A stretch of 64,000 bases of DNA from Rhizobium esperanzae (GTDB taxonomy: Bacteria; Pseudomonadota; Alphaproteobacteria; Rhizobiales; Rhizobiaceae): NCBI RefSeq assembly GCF_014197615.1, contig NZ_JACIFY010000007.1, positions 62,001 through 126,000 of the forward strand, read 5' to 3'. The notes below the pieces were generated by a model. The model ran no database searches. It was not told the origin of the DNA and was given only the letters and a program-made list of their open reading frames with translations. Shown in pieces: positions 53,785 through 63,941 of the stretch (the stretch's first letter is position 1; each line of letters begins with the position of its first letter). The position numbers were made by a program, and so were the translations under genes.

Positions 53785-54830
53785 CTCCCGGCTCCCTCGG
53801 GCAATCTGTGTACGTTCGCGGCCGCCGCATAAGCGGTTATCGCCTGACCGGTCCTGAGCTCGGCGCAGCCGACAGCGCGGGTTGCCGGCACGCTCAATGT
53901 GACCAAGACGCCGGTCTCGTTTTCCACGTTGAGAAGCCAGTTCTCGCCACGGAAAGCCTTGGCGCAGAGGCTGCCGGTGATCGCCACGGCGTCAGGTCCG
54001 GCATCGGCGGCGTCGAGATGGAAACTTTCTGCCCTGATCATCGCAAATCCCCGGGGGTCCTGCGTTGATCCGTTGAACCCCGTCAGACTTGCTGCGGGAA
54101 GAATGTTGGCTTCACCCATGAATTCCGCCACGAAGCGGTTGGTGGGATGGTGATAGATTTCGGAGGGCGCGCCAATCTGCTGGATCCGGCCGGCATCCAT
54201 GACTGCAATTCGGTCGGACATCGTCAGCGCCTCTCTCTGATCATGTGTCACATAGATCGTCGTGATACCGAGATCGTCGTGCAGACGTCGGATTTCGAAC
54301 TGCATGTGTTCACGCAGGTTCTTGTCCAGCGCGGAGAGAGGCTCATCCATGAGCATGACACGCGGTTCGAATACGATGGCCCGCGCCAGTGCAACGCGCT
54401 GCCGCTGGCCGCCCGACAAGGCGACGATGTTGCGGTCGCCGTAACCTGATAGCTCGACCCTTGCCAGGGCCCCCATCGCGCGCGCTCGAGCCTCGGCCTT
54501 TGGCACCCGGCGCAGCATCAATGGATACTGCACATTGGCGAGCACGCTCATATGCGGGAAGAGCGCGTAATTCTGGAAGACAATCCCGATTTCCCTTTTT
54601 TCCGGGGACAGCCGGGTGACATCCCGGCCGCCGATGGTAAGGAAGCCGCTATCTGGACGGACAAACCCAGCAAGTGCCATCAACAGCGTTGTCTTGCCCG
54701 ATCCTGACGGACCAAGCAGCGTGAGGAATTCGCCAGCTGCAATCTCCAGCGAAACATCGTTGAGCGCCACGTAGGAACCGAAGACTTTCCTTACGGTGTC
54801 GATGGTTATTGGAAGCGAGGTTATGGCCAT
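53781..54830 (-). CDS. PotA-like ABC importer ATPase
   Basis: This 349-residue ATPase has Walker A GPSGSGKTT, Q-loop VFQNYALFPH, signature LSGGQRQR, Walker B VMLMDEP, switch YVTHDQRE, and a C-terminal TOBE domain from about residue 265. It is the usual ATPase of polyamine/iron/opine importers. It lies 22 bp after the binding-protein gene. Confidence 0.93.
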   Translation of the reverse strand: MAITSLPITIDTVRKVFGSYVALNDVSLEIAAGEFLTLLGPSGSGKTTLLMALAGFVRPDSGFLTIGGRDVTRLSPEKREIGIVFQNYALFPHMSVLANVQYPLMLRRVPKAEARARAMGALARVELSGYGDRNIVALSGGQRQRVALARAIVFEPRVMLMDEPLSALDKNLREHMQFEIRRLHDDLGITTIYVTHDQREALTMSDRIAVMDAGRIQQIGAPSEIYHHPTNRFVAEFMGEANILPAASLTGFNGSTQDPRGFAMIRAESFHLDAADAGPDAVAITGSLCAKAFRGENWLLNVENETGVLVTLSVPATRAVGCAELRTGQAITAYAAAANVHRLPEGAGR

Positions 54831-54852
54831 CTTGATACCAGCTCCCTGTCCG

Positions 54853-55896
54853 TCAACGGTTCATCATTTCGTCGAAGGCGACCTGGGCGGCTTCACCATT
54901 TTTCTGCCACCAGTCGGCTTTCGAAAAAACCGAGGTTTCGACATTGCCGGGAGCGGTTGCAAGGAGTTGCATGCGTTCCGGCGGGATCAATCCACCCTCA
55001 TAGGCCTTGGGGTTGACCGGTCCATAAGCGATGAAGTCCGTCAGCTTCGCGCCTCTTTCTGGCTTCGTCATCGCCGCAATGAGCTTCATGGCGGCATCCT
55101 TGTTTGCCGCGCCCTTCGGAACGGCAAGGCAGTCCGTACCAATGACTGAGCCCTTGAAACTGTAGTCGGCAGCACCACCGTCAGTCTTGACGCTTTGGGC
55201 GCGACCATTCCAAGTGACGACCAGGTCGGCTTCGCCGTCCTTCAGGATCTGGGCCGATTGCGCACCCGACGTCCACCAGATCGCAACATTCGGCTTCAGC
55301 TCTTCGAGCCGGGCGATGGCGCGCTCCAGCCCACCTGATGCGCTCAAGACGTTGTAGACGTCGCCCGGTGCGACACCCTGCGAGAGAAGTGCTATTTCTA
55401 TGAGATCCTGCGCATTGGCTCGCAGCGCGCGGGTTCCGGGAAATGTCTTGACGTCCCAGAACTCGGCCCAGGTCTTCGGCGGATTCTTGCCGATGGTCTT
55501 TGTGTTCCACGCCATCACAGTGCCGTAGGAACTGAAGGGATAGCAGTATTCCGATTGCGCGCCTGCTGGCAGTGATTTGCCATCGATGACGGAATAATCC
55601 AGTGGCTCCAAAAGTCCTTGAGCGGCAGCCTGCGCACCTTCCGGCGACCCGAGGTGGATAACGTCGGTCGTGACTGCACCTGAAGTGACCTGCATCTTGA
55701 GTGCTGCAAAGCCATCGCTCTGGGTTTCTTCACGCACGTCAAAGCCAAGTTCGTGGGCGGCAGGTTCCCACATGGCCTGCTTCATGGCGGCACCATAGTC
55801 GCCGCCGGCAGTTGTGATGGTCAGTGTCTGTGCAGCCAGCGGGCTGGCGGCGATCATGGCAATAGCGGCCACGGATAGGCGCAGCATACGAAACAT
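54853..55896 (-). CDS. PotD-like periplasmic substrate-binding protein
   Basis: This 347-residue binding protein has a signal peptide (AAIAMIAASPLAAQ) and the mature start LTITTAGGDYGAAMKQAMWE, typical of SBP_bac_8 proteins of polyamine/opine importers. ATG at 55896 is set by AAAGGAG about seven bases upstream. The longer reading to 56001 crosses the operator and is rejected. It heads the importer-MTAP operon, divergent from lacI. Confidence 0.92.
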   Translation of the reverse strand: MFRMLRLSVAAIAMIAASPLAAQTLTITTAGGDYGAAMKQAMWEPAAHELGFDVREETQSDGFAALKMQVTSGAVTTDVIHLGSPEGAQAAAQGLLEPLDYSVIDGKSLPAGAQSEYCYPFSSYGTVMAWNTKTIGKNPPKTWAEFWDVKTFPGTRALRANAQDLIEIALLSQGVAPGDVYNVLSASGGLERAIARLEELKPNVAIWWTSGAQSAQILKDGEADLVVTWNGRAQSVKTDGGAADYSFKGSVIGTDCLAVPKGAANKDAAMKLIAAMTKPERGAKLTDFIAYGPVNPKAYEGGLIPPERMQLLATAPGNVETSVFSKADWWQKNGEAAQVAFDEMMNR

Positions 55897-55959
55897 TCGA
55901 TATCTCCTTTGTTCACCTCTGAATGACGATTCTTTAGGTCTAACGCCCCGTTTTTTAGA

Positions 55960-55977
55960 AATCGTAACGTTACGATT
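55960..55977. promoter_or_regulatory. 18-bp palindrome, LacI-type operator
   Basis: AATCGTAACGTTACGATT is a perfect 18-bp palindrome centred on CG, the form of LacI/GalR operators. It lies between the importer operon and the divergent LacI gene, 64 bp before the binding-protein ATG. Confidence 0.8.
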
Positions 55978-56094
55978 GCTGGATGTCGACGCTTTCGTCA
56001 AGCGGAATCTCGTTCTTCAACCGGCCCACTTCCAATCTTCCGGCGGAAAGGGCAGTGTATTGAAGAAGCGAACCACGGAAGATTGACAGACGCG

Positions 56095-57114
56095 ATGGCA
56101 GTGAATTCGAGACCCAATCTGAGGCAGATCGCGACAGAGCTTGGTCTTTCGGTGACAACAGTTTCCAGGGCATTGAAAGATGGGCCGGAGGTTCATCCCG
56201 ATACCATAAAGCGTGTAAAGGCGGCCGCCAGCGCTACGGGCTATGTCCCGAACTTCCATGGCAGGGCCTTGCGCACAGGTCTCACACGAGCGCTCACAGC
56301 CATACTGCCGATGGAGACGCGGGACTACCTGTCCGACATTGTGAAACTGCCCCTGATCGAAGGGCTGACGGTCGCCGCTCGGGAACACGGGTATAGCCTC
56401 TCAATATACTCCACCACACCAGAAGAAGATCCGCAGGAGAATCTCAGTCGGCTGATCTATGCCGGCGGCGCTGATGGAATCGTGATTACCCGAATGCTCT
56501 CGGAAGATCCGCGCATACCGTTTCTCCTGGATCGCAGCATTCCGTTCATCGCCTTCGGCCGAAGCGGCAGGGCGCTCGACTACGCCTTTGTGGATGTCGA
56601 TAACGAGGGTATAGCCTTCCAGGCAGCCAACATGCTTCTCGAACGAGGGTGCCTGCGCATTGCACTTCAACTGCTCACCCGAGAGGATCAGTCCAGCACC
56701 GTGCGGATGACCGGTTATGCCAAGGCTGTCAGCGGAGCGGGGCTTTCGATAGATCCTCAGCTGATCGGGCACGAGGATTTTACCATGGAGGCGAGTGAAC
56801 GCTGGGTAGCGCGCTTGCTAGAGCTTCCGGAGCCGCCGACAGGCTTAATCTGCGCCAACGAACTCGGCCTTCTCGGAGCGCTAAGTGCCGCGCGCCGAAA
56901 GGGCCTGACTGTTGGCCGCGATTTTCACATCGTCGCTCGCGACAACACGCATATGTGTCGCTACCTCTCTGTCCCGCTCATCGCCCATACCGTGGATATG
57001 GTAGCCGTCGGACGCAGCCTGGTCGAAGGGCTTGTGCGTCAGATCGAGCGGCCGGACGCCCCTCATGTGCAGTTGGTCGTGGATGGAAAAGTCGAGTTTA
57101 TCGAAAACGCCTGA
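56095..57114 (+). CDS. LacI-family transcriptional regulator
   Basis: This 339-residue regulator has HTH NLRQIATELGLSVTTVSRAL at about 8-27 with hinge FHGRALRTGLTRA, and a periplasmic-binding-type ligand domain to the end. ATG at 56095 has GGAAGA upstream, while a TTG at 56083 lies too close to it. The AATCGTAACGTTACGATT operator upstream and the divergent importer operon define its likely target. The ligand is probably the importer substrate. Confidence 0.92.
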   Translation: MAVNSRPNLRQIATELGLSVTTVSRALKDGPEVHPDTIKRVKAAASATGYVPNFHGRALRTGLTRALTAILPMETRDYLSDIVKLPLIEGLTVAAREHGYSLSIYSTTPEEDPQENLSRLIYAGGADGIVITRMLSEDPRIPFLLDRSIPFIAFGRSGRALDYAFVDVDNEGIAFQAANMLLERGCLRIALQLLTREDQSSTVRMTGYAKAVSGAGLSIDPQLIGHEDFTMEASERWVARLLELPEPPTGLICANELGLLGALSAARRKGLTVGRDFHIVARDNTHMCRYLSVPLIAHTVDMVAVGRSLVEGLVRQIERPDAPHVQLVVDGKVEFIENA

Positions 57115-57221
57115 CGCTCGTGCCATCGCTGCGAATAACAACACAGCCGCGCGGCCCGCCGGGTTATTTCCGGCAGGCCGATGCTGAGCCCTTTTCTGCT
57201 GAACTTCGATCGGACAATGGT

Positions 57222-58385
<1,164 letters not shown>

Positions 58386-58393
58386 TCAGGCAT

Positions 58394-58409
58394 ATTGTTG
58401 GTCAACAAT
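58394..58409. promoter_or_regulatory. ATTGTTG-N2-CAACAAT inverted repeat before nicC
   Basis: The arms are perfect and lie 27-42 bp upstream of the nicC ATG, in the nicB-nicC gap. It looks like a site for one of the two regulators encoded at 62635-63828. This suggests nicC has its own promoter. Confidence 0.5.
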
Positions 58410-58476
58410 CAAGTGAATGCGAACCGGTCGTTGTCGTCGCCGGAAGTAGACCGTGCGTAATCACGGGCTTCCGGCA

Positions 58477-61400
58477 TTACCAGGGTGGCAAGTCGGGGGC
58501 GAAGCGCTGCCGCAGATAGCGAGCGAGGGCTTGCCGTTCCACGTCTGTGAATTCACCGTGGAAGGACGGCATGTCACGCAGATCCAGCCCGTCCGGCGCC
58601 TTCAGGCCTTCGTCCAGAACAGAGAAGAGGGCATCGGGCACGGGCGCGCGTAGTGCAGCCGACCGGCTAATCGGCGCAAGAGCCGCCGTGACTGTCCCGG
58701 CAAGCGCGGGCTCATGGCAGACGGCGCAGGCGCTTTCGTAGATCCGGCTGGCTCGTGAGGGTGCAAGTTTGGCCTCAGGAGCGGACACGGCGGTCGCGGT
58801 ATCAACGCCAGTCAATGAGGCCAAATACGTGGCCATTGCGCGGATATCACTATCGGGCAGGGCGGTAAGGCTGGCGGCGACTTCCGCCATCGGGCCTGAT
58901 GCAGTCGCTGCCTCGGAATGCCCACGGCGTAGATAGGAAAAGAACGTCTCCTCGTTCCAGCCACGGGTGGCGACTTGCGGACCGGCAAGGGCAGGGGCGT
59001 ACCAGCCTTTGATCATGGCTCCGGTCAGCTCGGGCAGTTCCGCCCCGGCAATATTGCGGGGGGCATGGCAGGCGGAACAGTGGCCCGCCGCCTCGACCAG
59101 ATACTTGCCACGGTTCCATATCTCGCTGCGGTCCGGATCGGGTGTGAAGGGCGCGGCGTCATGATAGAGCCAGTTCCAGGCGGCGAGGGCCGGGCGCAGG
59201 TTAGTCGGCGCGATCATCCGTGACGGTGGTGGTTCCTGGCGCACGGGCGTCAGCGTCTGGATGTAGGCGTAAAGCGAGAGCATGTCCTCGCTGCCGATCT
59301 TGGCAAAGGAGGTGTAGGGGAAGGCGGGGTAGAGGTTATGGCCGTCGCGGCTGATCCCATGACGCATCGCGCGCTCGAACGCCTCGAAACTCCAGCGGCC
59401 AAGACCTGTTTCCGGCTCGGGGGTAATATTGGTGGAATAGACCGTGCCGAAGGGGGTGACCATTGGACGTCCACCCGCATTGAGCAACCCACCGTCAGCG
59501 GTGTGACATGTGGCGCAGTTACCGAGGGCAAACACCTGCCGGCCACGTTCGAGTGTCTCCTTCGAGAACATGCCGGACGCAGGCGCAGCGGAAGGGGCAA
59601 CGGGCCGGTTGAGCGGCAGGGCAATAGTACCCATCGTAAGCATGCCACCGATGACGGCGCCAAGCCCGAGCAGTTTCTTGCGCGGCGGGCTACGGCTCCT
59701 GGGCGGGCGAGCCTCCGCGGCGGCGAGGGCGGGCATGATCCCGGTAGCTGTCAGCGCCGCGCGAATTTTCTCCGGTGTAAACGGCACTTCCCGCATGCGC
59801 ACGCCGGTCGCGTCGAAAATAGCATTGGCGATGGCCGCCGCACTTGGCACCGCCGCGCTTTCGCCAACGCCGAGCGGAGGATCGTCCGGCCGCTCGATCA
59901 GCATGGTCTCGATCTCGGGCACAGCAGGAAAAGTCTGGATCGGATAGGTCGCCCAGCTTCGCGGTGTAGGAGAAATTTCGTTGAAGGTGACTTCCTCGAG
60001 CAGCACTCGGCTCGCCGTCTGAATGGCGTTGCCATGGATCTGCTGGCGCACGCCGTCCGGATTGATGACGAGGCCCTGATCCTGGCCGATGAAGATGCGA
60101 GTGAGCGTGACGTCACCGGTTTCAGTATCCACGGCGACATCCACCACCCAGGCGGCGGAGGCCGCCGCCGTGCCGGGGAAAGTGCCATGGACATAGGTGG
60201 CGAAGGCAAAGCCCTGACCGAAGGCCATACGGCCCTCCCGACGCAGGCGCGGACCGACACGCTCGGCCCATCCGGCCTGTTCTGCCGTGCGGCAGACAAG
60301 ATCAGCCTGCCGCGGGTCGTCGAGATGACGGAGCCGGAAGGCAACCGGATCCTCGCCCGCCTCGTACGCCATCTCGTCCATGAAGCTCTCATGGGCAAAG
60401 GTGTTGGGCAGGGCGGAAACACCGCGCATCCATGCAGCCCGCACGATCGGCGCCATGTCATGCACCGTGATGCGCCTATGAGGCACCCGATAAGGCGGTA
60501 TAATAGTGCGGTCGCCCATGTCGGAAGGCCGCGCCTCCGAACTGATCCGGCCCGTCAGCAGCAGCGACAGGTTCGGCCCACGGTTGGATGGATACCAGGT
60601 GTCGATGGCATAGGCGTGCAGCGCGCCGGCCTTAAGTCCGCCGTGCACCTCCATGAGTTGCGCGGCCCCTTTGGGCTCCCAAAGATGCTCCTGTGCGCGG
60701 GTGAGCTGGACCCTGACTGGCCGCCCCGTGGCGTGCGACAGAAGCAACGCGTCGCCGCAAACATCGTCGGCGCAATTGCGGCCATAGCAGCCGGCGGCCT
60801 GATAGCGGCGGATCTCGATCTGCTCAGGCTGCACTCCGACAAGGACGGCCAGATCACCACGCAGCATATGCGGATTCTGCGTGCCCGACCAGACGAGAGG
60901 CGTGCCGCCGTTCCAGTCGGCGATGGCGCAGGACGGGCCGATGGAGCCGTGTTCGTGATAGGGCCAGACATAGGTGCGCTGCCGGGCCACGTCGGATTCC
61001 GCAATAGCCCGGGCAAAATTACCGGCACGATCAAGGCTGCGCGGCGTGGAGGGATGGTCCGTCAGCGTCTGGCGCAAATCGGCCATGTCAGGGATTTCGG
61101 GCGGCAGATGCCAATGCACCGGCAAAGCCTCGGCGATTGCCTGGGCCTGATCGGCATGTTCCGCCACAACGCCAAGGAAATCACCGTGGCGAACGACCGC
61201 GATAAAACCGGGAAAGTTTTGAACCGCGGCCTCGTCGTAACCCATGAGGCTGTGGCCGACGAAGGCTCCACTGTCGCGTCCGGCATAAGGCGGCCGGATG
61301 ACATGGCCATGCACCATACCCGCAATCTCCACATCATGAATGTAGGGATGTGTCCCGCGCAGCTTGTCCGAAAGATCACGGCGTCCGGTCTTGCGGCCGA

Positions 61401-61887
61401 CGATGCGATAGTTCGCCGGAGGCTTGACCGGAGTTGCCCGGTCAAGCTCGAGTGCGACATCCTGCCCCGCAATCAGGTCACCATAACCACAAGACTTGCC
61501 TTGCCAGCTGAGGCGGCCTGCCTCGATCACGATGCCGTCTATTGGGGCATTGAAGCGACGGGCAGCCTCCGCCGCCAGGAAGAGGCGGGCCTGTGCTGCT
61601 GCCAGGCGCAGCGGAATGGCGGCGATCTGGATCGTTTCGGAGGCGATCGTCGGCCCCTGGTCGGGGGTTGAAGCCGTATCTCCAAGCACCATACGCACCG
61701 CACTCAACGGTAGGTCCAGTTCCTCCGCGACGATCTGGGAGAGCGCAGTGTCGATGCCGGTGCCGAGATCCACATGGCCGTTGAAACCAGTGGCAACACC
61801 ACGCTCGTCCATCCTCAGGAAGACGGCCGGGCCGGAAGATAATTCGTCATGGATGGACAGGCTGCCGGGGAGAATGCTGTCAGTCAT
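58477..61887 (-). CDS. nicB: Nicotinate hydroxylase, molybdopterin/cytochrome c subunit
   Basis: This 1136-residue protein has a molybdopterin-binding xanthine-dehydrogenase-like domain (about 1-700: GHVDLGTGIDTALSQIVAEE, Moco region GVGESAAVPSAAAIANAIFD). A linker with a hydrophobic segment (LLGLGAVIGGMLTMGTIALP, about 735-755) follows. Three cytochrome c domains come next, with haem motifs CATCH, CSACH and CAVCH at about 791, 937 and 1054. It hydroxylates nicotinate to 6-hydroxynicotinate with NicA and passes electrons to the membrane chain. ATG at 61887 has GGAG six bases upstream and overlaps nicA; a GTG at 61899 is less likely. Confidence 0.95.
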   Translation of the reverse strand: MTDSILPGSLSIHDELSSGPAVFLRMDERGVATGFNGHVDLGTGIDTALSQIVAEELDLPLSAVRMVLGDTASTPDQGPTIASETIQIAAIPLRLAAAQARLFLAAEAARRFNAPIDGIVIEAGRLSWQGKSCGYGDLIAGQDVALELDRATPVKPPANYRIVGRKTGRRDLSDKLRGTHPYIHDVEIAGMVHGHVIRPPYAGRDSGAFVGHSLMGYDEAAVQNFPGFIAVVRHGDFLGVVAEHADQAQAIAEALPVHWHLPPEIPDMADLRQTLTDHPSTPRSLDRAGNFARAIAESDVARQRTYVWPYHEHGSIGPSCAIADWNGGTPLVWSGTQNPHMLRGDLAVLVGVQPEQIEIRRYQAAGCYGRNCADDVCGDALLLSHATGRPVRVQLTRAQEHLWEPKGAAQLMEVHGGLKAGALHAYAIDTWYPSNRGPNLSLLLTGRISSEARPSDMGDRTIIPPYRVPHRRITVHDMAPIVRAAWMRGVSALPNTFAHESFMDEMAYEAGEDPVAFRLRHLDDPRQADLVCRTAEQAGWAERVGPRLRREGRMAFGQGFAFATYVHGTFPGTAAASAAWVVDVAVDTETGDVTLTRIFIGQDQGLVINPDGVRQQIHGNAIQTASRVLLEEVTFNEISPTPRSWATYPIQTFPAVPEIETMLIERPDDPPLGVGESAAVPSAAAIANAIFDATGVRMREVPFTPEKIRAALTATGIMPALAAAEARPPRSRSPPRKKLLGLGAVIGGMLTMGTIALPLNRPVAPSAAPASGMFSKETLERGRQVFALGNCATCHTADGGLLNAGGRPMVTPFGTVYSTNITPEPETGLGRWSFEAFERAMRHGISRDGHNLYPAFPYTSFAKIGSEDMLSLYAYIQTLTPVRQEPPPSRMIAPTNLRPALAAWNWLYHDAAPFTPDPDRSEIWNRGKYLVEAAGHCSACHAPRNIAGAELPELTGAMIKGWYAPALAGPQVATRGWNEETFFSYLRRGHSEAATASGPMAEVAASLTALPDSDIRAMATYLASLTGVDTATAVSAPEAKLAPSRASRIYESACAVCHEPALAGTVTAALAPISRSAALRAPVPDALFSVLDEGLKAPDGLDLRDMPSFHGEFTDVERQALARYLRQRFAPDLPPW

Positions 61888-62368
61888 TCCGGGCTCCACG
61901 CATCAGTTCGGCGGCGCGTTCGACGGAAGCGATGATCTCCAGATGCGTTCCGCAACGGCAAAGATTGTGGCGCAAAGCCAAGCGAATATCGTCCCGCGTC
62001 GGCGACGGGTTATTTTGCAGGAGAGCGGCGGCAGTCATAACCATTCCGTTCAGACAGTAGCCGCATTGCGCGCCTTCGCACTCCAGAAAGGCCTGCTGGA
62101 CCGGACAAAGAACTCCGGTAACGGGATCGGCTAGGCCTTCGAGCGTGGTAATGACGCGACCAAAGGCACGTTTTGCCCGCAGCACGCAAGCCCGTGCCGG
62201 CGAGCCATCGATGAGCACGGTGCAGGCGCCGCATTGCGCCTTGCCGCAGCCATACTTTGCCCCCTTCAGGCCGAGCTCATCCCTCAAGATGTCGAGAAGG
62301 GTTCGTTCCCCGGGATGCTGAAGCAGGTGTGCGGTCCCGTTCACCGTCAGTTCGAAGGTATTCGTCAT
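61880..62368 (-). CDS. nicA: Nicotinate hydroxylase, [2Fe-2S] subunit
   Basis: This 162-residue subunit carries two [2Fe-2S] clusters. The N-terminal plant-type cluster uses Cys41, Cys46, Cys49 and Cys61 (GCGKAQCGACTVLIDG). The second uses Cys102, Cys105, Cys137 and Cys139 (QCGYC and CRC). It shuttles electrons from the NicB Moco site to the NicB haems. It is first in the nicA-nicB transcript and overlaps nicB by eight bases. Confidence 0.95.
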   Translation of the reverse strand: MTNTFELTVNGTAHLLQHPGERTLLDILRDELGLKGAKYGCGKAQCGACTVLIDGSPARACVLRAKRAFGRVITTLEGLADPVTGVLCPVQQAFLECEGAQCGYCLNGMVMTAAALLQNNPSPTRDDIRLALRHNLCRCGTHLEIIASVERAAELMRGARND

Positions 62369-62410
62369 CGGTTCCCTCGGGCTCTATTTTCGACCCTTAC
62401 CCGGAATTCA

Positions 62411-62445
62411 GCAGAAACATCGTTTGTATGCAAATGAATTTCTGC
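62411..62445. promoter_or_regulatory. Candidate operator in the nicA/marR divergent region
   Basis: GCAGAAA (62411-62417) and TTTCTGC (62439-62445) are perfect arms around TTTGTATGCAAA (62423-62434), itself nearly palindromic. The site lies 43-77 bp before nicA. It is the best operator candidate for the MarR regulator. Nothing else supportable was seen in 62369-62634. Confidence 0.5.
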
Positions 62446-62634
62446 TGCCTGCGAGCTTTTTTGCCCAACCAGCAGGCGGTAAGAGCGTTTGGCCGATATT
62501 TAAGCAGCTCCGCACGCGTCTGCCGTCGCCAATCGAGGCGCCGCATCATCAAGGCGGATGCGGAATTCCGACTTGACGCCAGGCATTGGGATGTTGCAGT
62601 TCGACCTACTTCCTTCAGAAGCTGGAAATCGCCG

Positions 62635-63063
62635 ATGACCGACCCAAACGAAAGTTACGTCCTTGACGAGCAGGTCGGCTTTTTGCTGCGTCTCGCCTAT
62701 CAGAGGCATATGGCCTTGTTCATGGAACGCATGACGGGGGGATTGACGCCGACGCAATTCTCTACGCTTTACCGGCTGCGTGAGGCCTCGGAACCGCTTT
62801 CGCAAAACGCTCTCGGTCGTCTTGTCGGGATGGATGCCGCAACCACGAAGGGCGTCGTCTCGCGCCTGTTGGCCAGAGATCTGATCCATGTGGAGAAGGA
62901 CGGCGAAGATCGCAGACGCTACACGCTCTTCATTACCGACACAGGCTGCCACCTTCTCGATGCGGTGCTGCCGGACGTAATAGGCAGCAGCGAGGCCACG
63001 CTTGCTCGATTGACATCGACGGAAAGGGACCAACTTCTGCAACTGCTGAAAAGGCTGATTTGA
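62635..63063 (+). CDS. MarR-family regulator of the nic cluster (NicR-like)
   Basis: This 142-residue protein has a winged helix (LSQNALGRLVGMDAATTKGV, VSRLLARDLIHVEKDGEDRR, YTLFITDTG) flanked by dimer helices, of the usual MarR length. ATG at 62635 was taken from the conserved start (MTDPNESYVLDEQVGFLLRL) with GGAA nearby. The open frame reaches 62257 but lacks homologous content. It is divergent from nicA, and NicR in Pseudomonas is a MarR repressor answering 6-hydroxynicotinate, so the same role is likely. Confidence 0.88.
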   Translation: MTDPNESYVLDEQVGFLLRLAYQRHMALFMERMTGGLTPTQFSTLYRLREASEPLSQNALGRLVGMDAATTKGVVSRLLARDLIHVEKDGEDRRRYTLFITDTGCHLLDAVLPDVIGSSEATLARLTSTERDQLLQLLKRLI

Positions 63064-63102
63064 AATTATACAGTTGGATAATAAACAACCTGAACATACC
63101 CA

Positions 63103-63828
63103 GTGAAATGGGCGCAGGGCCCTGACGAGGACGATCGCGTGGTCGAGCAAAAGCTCAAAGCAAAAAACCGCAGTCCGGGGCGACCTCCGAGAGCCGATAC
63201 CTTCGGCAATGCCTCGGATCTGCGTGACAGCATTTTGGATCATGCCGAATTGGCGTTCGCGGTAGCAGGCTTCGAAGGTGCCAATCTACGGGAAATCGCT
63301 TCCCTTGCGGGTGTCAACCAGGCGCTGATCCGGTATTATTTCGGCTCGAAGGCCGACCTCTTCGATGAATGCTTCAGGCGGCGCGGCGGACTTCTGGCGG
63401 GACATAGGCACGTCAACCTCGACCGGCTTTTGGAGATCAGCGAAAACCCATCCGTCGAGGATCTTGTTTATGCCTACCTTAAACCACAGTGGGACATGAA
63501 ATATTCGAGCCCCAATGGCGCCGCCTTCGTGGCGATGCAGGCGCGTTTGCATGCTGAGCCCGAGGAGCATGCGCTGCGCCTTCGAAGGGAAGTCTACGAC
63601 GCTTCGGTCAAGCGCTATATATCAGCACTTTCACAGGTTCTGCCGCAGGTGCCGAAAGATATCATCAGCGTGCGTATGGCCTTTCTTGTCGGAGCATATC
63701 TTTTCATGCTCAACGACTTGGGGCGCATCGGCGATCTAACCGAAGGCCATCTGACGTCCTTCGGCAAGGACGAAATGCTCGACCAACTCGTCCGCTTCCT
63801 TGCCGCTGGGCTGCGCGCGCCCGCCTAG
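63103..63828 (+). CDS. TetR-family regulator in the nic cluster
   Basis: This protein of up to 241 residues has an HTH at about 42-88 (ILDHAELAFAVAGFEGANLR, EIASLAGVNQALIRYYFGSK). ATG at 63103 or GTG at 63139 can start it; the GTG has GAGGA seven bases upstream. It lies 39 bp after the marR gene and before nicE. A second, TetR-type control of nicotinate genes is implied and may govern the nicE operon. Confidence 0.9.
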   Translation: MKWAQGPDEDDRVVEQKLKAKNRSPGRPPRADTFGNASDLRDSILDHAELAFAVAGFEGANLREIASLAGVNQALIRYYFGSKADLFDECFRRRGGLLAGHRHVNLDRLLEISENPSVEDLVYAYLKPQWDMKYSSPNGAAFVAMQARLHAEPEEHALRLRREVYDASVKRYISALSQVLPQVPKDIISVRMAFLVGAYLFMLNDLGRIGDLTEGHLTSFGKDEMLDQLVRFLAAGLRAPA

Positions 63829-63890
63829 ACGACACAGGAACATGCCAGTCTCTGCTCAATTTCTGAGCCGGCCGAAAATTTGTGCTTGTT

Positions 63891-63908
63891 ATTATTCAAA
63901 TGAATAAT
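63891..63908. promoter_or_regulatory. ATTATTCA-N2-TGAATAAT inverted repeat before nicE
   Basis: Perfect eight-base arms flank AA in the 113-bp gap between the TetR gene and nicE, 34-51 bp before the ATG. The position suggests a regulator site at the nicE promoter. Confidence 0.5.
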
Positions 63909-63941
63909 TAACATCCCTCCATCAGATCGAGGGAGCCCTGT

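Noticed and set aside
58477..61899. Possible artificial fusion of nicotinate hydroxylase and cytochrome genes
   Set aside because: The molybdopterin subunit with three C-terminal cytochrome domains is the normal form of NicB, so this is not an oddity.
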